Translations under genes and position numbers: made by a program
Source of the DNA: Ustilaginoidea virens
Taxonomy: Eukaryota > Ascomycota > Sordariomycetes > Hypocreales > Clavicipitaceae
Reading direction: 5' to 3'
Length of the DNA stretch: 64,000 nucleotides
NCBI RefSeq assembly: GCF_000687475.1
Contig: NC_057322.1
Coordinates: forward strand, 1,550,001 to 1,614,000
Part shown: positions 56,426 through 64,000 of the stretch, piece by piece
How positions within the stretch are numbered: the first letter of the stretch is position 1
Layout: each line of letters begins with the position of its first letter
The notes under the pieces: model-generated
Databases searched by the model: none
What the model saw: the letters and a program-made list of their open reading frames with translations, nothing else
Told to the model about the DNA's origin: nothing

Positions 56426-57891
56426 GATTCATGGCGACATGGGTGCGAAGCAGAGCGAATTAGGATTCAAGGAAAGCTGCTTCTGAAAGAACGAATCCGA
56501 TGATGGGAGGAGGGATCGGCCTGGCAGACGCAGGAAAGAACGACAATCATCGGGGTGAAGGGAGGAGGCACGTCTGTTGCATCTTGCCAACGGAACACAC
56601 TAGATGTGGTATGTTTCGAAGCCCAAGGTGACGGGGTTTCTATGTCGGTTGAACCGTTGCCGATGGAAAGGAGAATGGGATCCAAAGCGCTGGTCGCATG
56701 TGAGAAGCAGCTAGCTGCAGTGATGATTGTTTTTCCCTTGCCACATAGGTTTCACTCAAAGCGGCAAGTGGCCCATCCCAAGAACCTAGAAGGGCCAGCC
56801 ATGACAGGGATCAGCTCAGCTGGAGCTGGAACAAGTCCAAAGCCAAGCGGGGGTCTACAACGCTGGTACAACCCTTCAACAGCTTGAACCAGTCAGAAGC
56901 CTGGAATTACGGGGTACTTGTTCCACCCGCAAAACCGATTGCACTCCGATGAGTTTCAGCCGGCATCTGCTGATGAAAAGAACCGGCAAGTCGGAGGCAA
57001 GTCGGAGGCAAGTCGGACATCTACCATCTACTTGCGTCATCTTTGGGACGGCAGTCATCACCAACTCGCCGCAGACGAGGTATTTGCCATAAAAAAAAAC
57101 GGGCCTAACACAGTACAAACCCCTGGCTAGCAGACTGGAGAGCACTCCCCTGCAAGTCAACGCCAATATTCCATGCCAAGATTTGTTGTTCCCGCCAAAT
57201 GCGTTACGTTACGTATTTGAGTTTTCTAGCTCATGGCCGGTTACGGAGTAATGTAAACAAATTTGGAGTTTTGCCAGTGATGATGTGGGTCCACACCCGA
57301 GACGTCAAATGGTGCTACTCCGTGCGGAGTACAAGACTTCACTGTGCCCATATCGTCGACGCGCCCAGAGGGTGTACCGTCACACCGGATACCAGAATCA
57401 CGCCAGAAACGAAGCGAGGTCCGGGAAGCAAGCATAATGTCGGCGTGCCATGATCCCGATCTGCTGCTCCGGGGGCGGGCTGACGAAAGAATCCCCGGAC
57501 TTGCTTTGCCACTCGTCTAACTCCGTATTGGTGTGGTAATGCCGTCACGTGCGATGTCTGTTCTGGTTCGACCTGGGCAGCGCTCATATCCCTTGACCTA
57601 CCAGCTTTGGAAACAATGCCTTGACAGGACAGCTGGAGAAAGTTGCCACAGGTCAACTAACAAACATGACTACCATTGAGGAGACCCCCTGACACCTGTC
57701 GAGGCTAGGGCTAGGTTGCCTGCATTTCTTCCCTCCTGCAAGACAGCACCCGTCATGTATGAAGACGCAAAATTGGTTGACTCTACTTGATTTATTTCCT
57801 TATTTTGTCGTCTAATTCTAGTCTAGCGAAATGCAAGTTCGAATTTGATCAGGTTTTGTTCTCCTCCTTTCTTTCGCATCAACATAAAAGA
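56426..57891. other. Intergenic region before the HECT gene and after the alcohol dehydrogenase
   Basis: No gene is seen. The left end is the HECT ligase promoter. A TCACGTG element occurs at 57545-57551. AGTCGGAGGCA is directly repeated at about 56990-57015. Confidence 0.5.
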
Positions 57892-59576
57892 TCAGTCGAA
57901 TACGATAGCGGCCTTGATAGCACTCTTGTCCTTGATGCTCTGAAGAGCCTTGTCGAATTCCTCGAGCTTAAAGGTCTTGTTCACAATGCCCTTGGTCCTG
58001 ACCTTTCCAGAGTCGAGGTAGTCGATTGTGGCGGCTAAAGGCATCATAAGTCAGACTTTGTTTATTCTGAAAAGCACGCAAAGAGTGACACTTACGGAAC
58101 ATGAAGGTTTCGGAGAAGGAGCCGATAATGGTAATTTCGTCACCAAAAATCTTGGATGGCGGCCAAGAGACTCTGGCGGCATTGGCATAAACACTAGAGT
58201 GCCACTGTTAGCATTCGAGAAATCGTCATGCGAAACCAACAGCTCATCCAACGCACCCATAAACAACGAGAGTACCGCCTCGGCGAACATAGTGGATTGC
58301 ATCCTCAAGAATCTTGACCGATCCGGTGGCCTCGACAACTAAATCAATGTAAGACTGGGAGCAACCAAGGAGCCGTATAGCATGAAGAGATTACCAATAT
58401 CGAAGCCGTAAGGATTTTCCTTCTTGAGCTGATCGAATTGAGCTTCGGGGTTCTCTCGGGACAGTTCTACATAAGTATCGGCAGCGTCGAGGCTCTTGGC
58501 GAGATCCATCTTCAAGCCCTTGGGTGCAGCAATGGTGACCTGGCAACCTCCGTTCTGTCTCAAGAGCTGAGCAAGCATCTATCAAGGCTGGTCAGCTTTC
58601 GGATCCGTCTGTTTCATCTCGTGAGGCTCTTACAAGACCGGTGGGGCCAGCACCGAACATGAGAACGTGTGAGCCAAGCTTGGGACGAATCTTTTCCAGG
58701 CCATGGCATGCACACGAAGCAGGCTCAAGAAGAGTGGCATCAACCCAGTTTAGGTTCTTGAACTTGAACACCTTGGCAGCAGGATAAGCGCAATACTCGG
58801 CAAAGCCACCATTCATGGTAACACCATGCGCGTTGAACTACTACCACGTTAGCTTTCGCTGCAGGTCCATTGTTGCGGTGGTGAGAGCACATGCGTTTTC
58901 GCAAAGTAAGACTTGGCCGCGACGGCAGTAGAAGCATTCGTTGCAAAGCTCACTGTTGTCGGCAGCAACCTTGTCTCCGACTTTGAAGTCTTGGACGTTC
59001 TAAAGTAACTCATCAGCTCTCAGCGTGCGTGACGATGATTCGAGTTAGTGATTGCTGACCTTGCCGACGGCGGCAATGACACCGACGGTTTCGTGGCCGG
59101 GAATAAGAGGAAACTTGGCGATGAATTCTCCTTCGTGGATATGCTGCGGGGCATTAGTAAAGGAAGAAGAACGCACGAGTCTCGGGTAAACGGTTTGATT
59201 ACCAGGTCTGGGCAGGTCAGCTTGTTTTCCTTTGCTAACATTCTGTCATGGGGTGAATTAGGATAAGGAACAAGACGTACCGGTTCCGCAAACACCACAA
59301 GCCTTCACCTGAACCAGGACATCATTGTCTCGCAGCTCTGGGAGCGGGACTGTTACAATGGACCAGTCCTCAGGCTTCTCGTATCTGTTTTGCGGTTACC
59401 CGATTAGTTCCTGGAATGAAGAAAGATGGACCAGAAGGTCGGGCGTTTCAGCCATCTGATGGGTCCACGTCATGATGGCCAAAGGGGAGGAGGACCTTGA
59501 TGGCCAAAATAGACGCACGGGCATATATGTATAAGACGTACCTGAGAGCCTTCATTTCCTTCGGGAGGCTCGCCAT
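57892..59576 (-). CDS. Zinc-dependent medium-chain alcohol dehydrogenase (polyol type)
   Basis: Most like fungal NAD(P)-linked polyol (sorbitol/arabinitol-type) dehydrogenases; the substrate is not certain. Ten exons on the minus strand: 59576-59542, 59384-59281, 59207-59203, 59143-59060, 58999-58895, 58837-58634, 58578-58395, 58338-58257, 58193-58096 and 58034-57892, total 347 residues. Catalytic zinc ligands are Cys41 (CGVCGTD), His65 and Glu66 (PGHETVG). Structural zinc is Cys95, Cys98, Cys101 and Cys109 ([15 protein letters not shown]). The nucleotide motif is GAGPTGL at about 173-179. Exon 3 is five nucleotides and supplies Asp47-Leu48 of the GTDLH motif. The intron 58838-58894 has a GC donor. 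All ten junctions keep frame and restore conserved sequence. Confidence 0.92.
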
Positions 59577-62177
59577 TCTGCAATCTTTGTATTCTCTGTT
59601 TTCGTCGACGTGCGCAGCGCTTCCTGCTGGAAGGAGGTGACCCGGAGGGGGAGGGCGGTGCGTCACTTCAAGGGCAGGGTCTTGAGAAGGATCCTGTCAG
59701 CCTGGGTAGGAAGCCGCCAATCTCGACAAATCGCTTCAACGAACCAACTGCTGATGCCGTTTATAGGGATAATGACTACACACGAAAACGGGAGGTTTTG
59801 TGGGATTGAGCGGATGGAAACAGAACACAAAAGCAAGAAGCGGTCTGGCCGGGTCCCAGGAACAGGAGGGTTGAGCAGGCAGACGCAAACTCCGGCGAGG
59901 GCTCACATTATATCCTACAAATCTGCGGCCGGCCCGGCAAACAAGCCACGGTATGTTCACAAGCAATAATACGGGGTAGGCGCGGATCAGCATCGGAAGG
60001 TGCGCAAGCCTAGACGTGCCTGGACATGGTCTGGGGGCCCCTCGGGGTCTTGTCGACCTGCGCGAATCTCAGCGACGCCACGAAGCATCAAATGTTGAGA
60101 GGGGAGCATTCGGTCCCGCATAGCTTCCCTGGTTAGGGCGATTGTGACCCCGCAGGATCAGGCAGCTTCCGCCAACAATCAAGGCAAGAACCGCACAAGT
60201 CCCTTCCTGCTGGTCCCTCCCTCCCCACCCACGGACGGAGTAGCAACCGAGACAGCGCATTCGACGAGGATTTACAGGTATGTAGGTATTTTCGAGGCAG
60301 GTTACCAGGTACAGTACCTTACCTCTGGGTTAGGAGGTACCTACCTACCTACCTTAGGTACCTAGGTACCTAACCTAACCCAAGGCGGATTATTCGGATT
60401 TTTCGCATCCAAGTTGTCGCGCCAAATTGACAACCCACCGTTTACCGTCCATGTCTTGAGCGCTTTGCATCCATGCGAGTCGACCTGTCCACGGCCCGAA
60501 ACTCGTCCTTGCCGCGCAGATGGAAGAATGTCACTATTAGACAGTCAACAACCAACTGTCTTTTGTCACCGGAAATGCGAGTACATGATGCACAAAGTCT
60601 AGACGACAGACAACAGACAACAGACAATTAGGAACCCAAGCGGAGCAAGGCGGAACCATCGACAAGCTATGGCTGCTCTACTTCGTCCCCGCCCCCTCCT
60701 TCCCCCCAGAATTGCGGTCTAAAGTTTCTTTCGTATTGATTGACAGGTACCTACAAAGACACCACTAGCTTGGGTAAGGTAGGTTCCCCATACCTACAGC
60801 CAAAGTGTCAATCTTCCGAGAGCTCCAGCGGCAGCACAGCGGAAAACATAAAACACAAATCATCGCTCGCTCGTTGCCTGTTGACCTGCCTATAACCCTG
60901 ACCATACAGCCATACGCCGGTATCGGTTTTCGCCGCAACATAAGATACCGCGCACGATCTTGTCGCGGATAGACCTACCACATCCGCCGAGTCCTGGGGC
61001 CCCGGTATCGTTGGCCCGAGCACCGGCTAACCAGCGTGCAACAATTGGATGGATAAAATATTTAGCCCGTGGTGAACGACTTGCATATACACCAAATACA
61101 CCCGCAGTCAACCAAGACACACGCCCCTTCCCCCCTCCCCCCGCCTCAATTTCTTTCGTAGTGTCTTGCATCTTTTGAAAGCTCTCGACACCGCTTTTTG
61201 ACGCGTTTTGTGATAGGCTCGAGTGCCAATGCTGCCGCTGCCATGGGAAGATGGGAAGATGGGACGTCGGAGGATGAGGTCGGCCTTGCCATCGTTTTCT
61301 GTCAAGGGTCTATTACTGTGCTTCAACGTTTTAGCTGGTATAGCCTGAGCAGTTTGAATCCAGACAACAACAAGTTACAAGCCCATGCACCAGATGTCTC
61401 CAATGGCACGCTTCTGCAGTCGGGCGCATTCAAACGTCGGAGGGTTTTGTTGAGACGAGCAATCCTCACCGTCCAAAACATGTGGACCAAAAATTGGTTG
61501 TTTCGGTGAAGGCTAAGGGCTTCGCTCTACCTACCTCCTACACCTACCTTATGTAGTCACTGCCCAGAACTCTGATGAGACTTTGGCGTCACACAACGCG
61601 CTATTTGTTATGCATTTCAGGTTCAACAGCTTACCAGCTCCAATTGATGTCTCAATCCATCCGTTGCGACGAGACAGAAACTGATAGGCAACCAACCCCT
61701 TGAACGGCAGCCTATCAGAGGTGTTTTTGCTACTACCACTCGAGCTCTCATTCATGCGCCATCTCCATCAGGACTTCGAGGTAGCAAACACTTCCACAAA
61801 TCACCATCCGGCGAGCCAACACGACGTGATGGTCAAGATCATCACAGGTAGAGGTTCATCATCATCATGATTGTATCGCAAGCACTTGTCTGATTGACTG
61901 CAAAAATAGTGACCCTGATGCAAATGATTTCAAATGATTTCCGTGGATCTAAAGCCCCTCATAAAATAAAACTCCCGTGGGTGCTGCCCTACTCAGCCGT
62001 TTTCTTCTCAAAGTAAGACCTTTATAGCATAGAAACCTTGTCCCTCCAAAATTATCAAGAGTACATGTTTTGTACCGTTGAAATTTTTTCAACCATTTTC
62101 CTGCCAAGCATTTTTTGCTTACCCATACATCTCCGTAACCAAGCCGAAAACACTTCATGAACACGAATTCGGTGAGT
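59577..62177. other. 2.6-kb region without a recognisable gene
   Basis: The left end is the alcohol dehydrogenase promoter and the right end is the RPS10 3' region. A dense cluster of TACC/GGTA motifs lies at 60280-60380, including TACCTAGGTA at 60359-60368. CAACAGACAACAGACAA repeats occur at about 60609-60627. Open frames are short and without family resemblance. Confidence 0.5.
60280..60380. repeat. TACC/GGTA motif cluster
   Basis: GGTACC, CTACCTACC, TTAGGTACCTAGGTACC and TAACCTAACC follow each other, giving several overlapping small palindromes able to form hairpins. Confidence 0.8.
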
Positions 62178-62911
62178 TTAGGATGGGGGAGCAGCGCCAC
62201 GTCCACGACCAGCACCACGGCTATTGCACCTGTTAGCAAACGATGCAGGGGTCTACGCTGAGTTGCTCCGGACAAGGCCCATATGCTGATGCGCAAAGCA
62301 CACAGCCGCACAAGCTTTCCTCCACAGCCGATGGGCGGCGACGGAATAAAGACTTACAATTGAGGAGCAAACTCGCCAGGAGCACCACCCTCCTTGCCCT
62401 CGCCAGCATCTCGTCGTCGGTATCCACCCTCACGGTCGCCACGGTCGCCACGGTCGCCACGGTCACCGCCACGGCCACGGCCAAAGGGTCGTCGCTCGCG
62501 CTCACCCTCGCCGAGCATGCCACGGGGAGGAGCGTGTGATCGCTGCTGCTTGATGTGGGTGGCAGGAACGATCTCGGCGGGCAGGTGTAGCCATTCGCGG
62601 AGGTAGTCGAGACCCTCGGGGGTCAAGGTGTAGTAGTAGTATTGCCAGGAGAACTGGGTCTTGACATATCCGCGGGAGTTGAGGGACTGGCAAGCCTTGA
62701 TGACGAACAGGTTCTTGGTGTCGATGTCAGGGTGCTTGGGCAGGTTGAAGTCCTTCTGGGCCACGAGGACACCCTCACGGAAGAGGTACTGAATTTCAGA
62801 ATATTTGGTCAGCCACAAATAGCTCGCACATCATCTGTCCGGGTTCGTTTTTTTTTAAAGGCGCGTAAATACCTCGTGGATCTTCTTGCGGTCGGCCTTG
62901 GGAATCAACAT
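62178..62911 (-). CDS. rps10: 40S ribosomal protein S10 (eS10)
   Basis: A cytosolic small-subunit protein near the mRNA entry and beak region. Three exons on the minus strand, 62911-62873, 62788-62358 and 62220-62178, give 170 residues. Exon 1 encodes [13 protein letters not shown] and joins to [20 protein letters not shown]. The winged-helix core continues with [15 protein letters not shown] and [20 protein letters not shown]. The tail is RG-rich ([14 protein letters not shown]) and exon 3 gives [19 protein letters not shown]. The exon 3 acceptor (AATAG) follows a GCTAAC branch at a very short distance. The Arg/Gly tail is a likely methylation target. No snoRNA box pair was found in either intron. 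Confidence 0.96.
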
Positions 62912-63260
62912 CGTGGCGGTTTGGCGTGGTGAGGTCGATGTTGAGAAATGGCAGGGCAGGATTTCGCACTCCAAGTGACTGGATTACTTTTGTGGGCGCA
63001 GAATTCAAACCCTACCAGAAATTGGAACCTAGCGAAGTGGGGTGGTTCCAAGGCGTTTTCCCACCGAGTGGCTGAGTCACGTGCTCTCGGCCCATGACAT
63101 TGAGTTGTGGCGCGTGAAATGACTGACTATCGTCTCGTCGCTTCCATCCATCATTCGTTGTCTTCATCAACTACCTCGTTACTACTACGTCAGCCTGAAC
63201 AGCAGAAACCATCGTTACCTCTTCCTCTGTTGCAGTAAAAGAGAAAAACTACCTGCGAAC
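62912..63260. promoter_or_regulatory. Divergent promoter, rps10 / sde2
   Basis: 349 bp between two outward-facing start codons. It contains the composite element TGAGTCACGTG, listed separately, and pyrimidine-rich leader sequence before sde2. Confidence 0.6.
63073..63083 (+). promoter_or_regulatory. Composite TGAGTCA / TCACGTG element
   Basis: A Gcn4-type TGAGTCA overlaps an E-box TCACGTG (Cbf1/bHLH type) by three bases. It lies about 160 bp from rps10 and 180 bp from sde2. Binding is inferred. Confidence 0.45.
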
Positions 63261-64000
63261 ATGGATTCTCGGAACATCAACGTCCTGGTCACTACCTTTG
63301 GTGGTCTGGGCATTCCCTCTACTCTGGCGGTGCCAGTGCCTCCCTCCACCTCCATATCAGAACTCCGTGAAGAGATTCTTGATCGCCTGCCAGTCACTGA
63401 TAGCCGACTCATCATCACAACCATATCAAATCGGCAACTACCTGAAGTTTCAGCAGCACCCATATCCACATATCTGTCTAGCAGTGAGGATCATTTTCTC
63501 TCGTTGCGCCTGGCGGTTCCGCTATGTGGTGGAAAAGGTGGTTTCGGCTCTCAGTTGCGAGCCGCCGGTGGCCGCATGTCATCTCGCAAGAAGAAAAACC
63601 AAGAAGATCATGGCTCCAGCAGGAACTTGGACGGCCGCAGACTAAGGACCGTGAATGAGGCAAAGGCCCTGGCTGAATATCTGGCCATCAAACCAGAAAT
63701 GGACAAGAAAGAAAAAGAAAAGCGCCGTGAGCGCTGGGAGCAGATCGTTCAAGCGTCTGAGGAGAAGCAAGCGCAAATCAGAAGCGGAGGCCAAGTCCGC
63801 TTGGACGGCAAATGGGTCGAGGACAAGGAGGAGAGCAGCGAGAGAACCCGAGAGGCTGTGGCGGCAGCAATCAAAGCTGGCAACTACCGCGATAATCTCT
63901 TCAGCACATCTCATGGCTCAACTTCTAGTGAGCAGCTTGAGGAACAAGCAAGTTCGGAAGAGGACAAGTCCAGCTCCAATGGGTCATCTCCCGCGGAAGC
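63261..64000 (+). CDS. sde2: Sde2 homologue, 3' truncated by window edge
   Basis: In S. pombe, Sde2 is a ubiquitin-fold protein cleaved after a diglycine; the C-terminal part then joins the spliceosome to promote excision of selected introns and supports genome stability. The frame is open from ATG 63261 to the window end. The N-terminal ubiquitin-like fold ([19 protein letters not shown] to [16 protein letters not shown]) ends in GG-KGG at residues 90-94, so cleavage would leave a new N-terminal Lys92. Then come [19 protein letters not shown], the conserved segment directly after the cleavage site, and [20 protein letters not shown]. The rest is Lys/Glu-rich. No intron is seen in the visible part. 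Confidence 0.93.
   Translation, partial: MDSRNINVLVTTFGGLGIPSTLAVPVPPSTSISELREEILDRLPVTDSRLIITTISNRQLPEVSAAPISTYLSSSEDHFLSLRLAVPLCGGKGGFGSQLRAAGGRMSSRKKKNQEDHGSSRNLDGRRLRTVNEAKALAEYLAIKPEMDKKEKEKRRERWEQIVQASEEKQAQIRSGGQVRLDGKWVEDKEESSERTREAVAAAIKAGNYRDNLFSTSHGSTSSEQLEEQASSEEDKSSSNGSSPAE

Noticed and set aside
62221..62357. Possible intronic snoRNA in rps10
   Set aside because: No paired C box (RTGATGA) and D box (CTGA) with terminal stem could be found on the transcribed strand.
1..64000. CRISPR array, biosynthetic cluster, viral or toxin genes
   Set aside because: No spaced direct repeats of that type, no polyketide or peptide synthetase, terpene cyclase, viral or toxin motifs were seen.

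Overview
This window comes from the nuclear genome of a filamentous ascomycete fungus. Three things show it: short introns (mostly 55-165 nt) with GT(A/R)NGT donors, CTAAC/CTGAC branch sites and CAG/TAG acceptors; single-copy eukaryotic genes separated by 0.2-3.4 kb; and a gene set typical of Sordariomycetes (Zn2Cys6 regulator, DUF726 protein, Gta3-type GatC, mL61, Ypi1, Gep3). Codon choice and protein character suggest Hypocreales, but that is inference. No operon, CRISPR array, prophage, insertion sequence or intact transposon is visible.

Layout. 1-4003: the 3' part of ribosomal protein L3 (+) facing a Zn2Cys6 transcription factor (-). 4004-14042: a 2.8-kb gene-poor stretch, an uncharacterised protein with seven 30-bp repeats (+), a small conserved fungal protein whose intron carries a C29-T25 tract (+), anthranilate synthase trpE (+) and a conserved unknown (-). 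14043-21017: a Y-family (iota-like) DNA polymerase (+) and a DUF726/Mil1-type hydrolase (+). 21018-33591: a purine-rich tract with an AACG microsatellite, a DENN-domain protein (-), 3.4 kb without a gene, TRAPPC13 (-), and a nine-exon KHDC4-like KH protein (-). 33592-41326: acetolactate synthase regulatory subunit ilv6 (+) convergent with ornithine carbamoyltransferase (-), then a Tag1-like DUF3712 vacuolar membrane protein (+). 41327-52392: SART-1/Snu66 (-), alpha-SNAP/Sec17 (-), a GatC/Gta3-like subunit (+), the PP1 inhibitor Ypi1 (-), Gep3 GTPase (-) and mitoribosomal mL61 (+). 52393-64000: a HECT E3 ligase (-), a ten-exon zinc alcohol dehydrogenase (-), RPS10 (-), and the 5' part of Sde2 (+).

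How they fit together. Most genes are housekeeping. Themes are amino-acid synthesis (trpE, ilv6, ornithine carbamoyltransferase; Gcn4/CPC1-type TGACTC elements lie before the first two), mitochondrial translation (Gta3-like, and Gep3 plus mL61 sharing a 299-bp divergent promoter), membrane traffic (DENN, TRAPPC13, Sec17, DUF726) and pre-mRNA splicing (Snu66, KHDC4-like, Sde2). The gene models were built by hand from splice signals and reading-frame continuity. All multi-exon models keep frame, but none was checked against transcripts.

I found no clear undescribed biological system. The most unusual items are a predicted 5-nt microexon and a GC-AG intron in the alcohol dehydrogenase, a 14-unit SQ/TQ cluster in the PP1 inhibitor, four exact copies of an intergenic TACCTAGGTA palindrome, and the long purine-strand tract at 21.5-22.1 kb.
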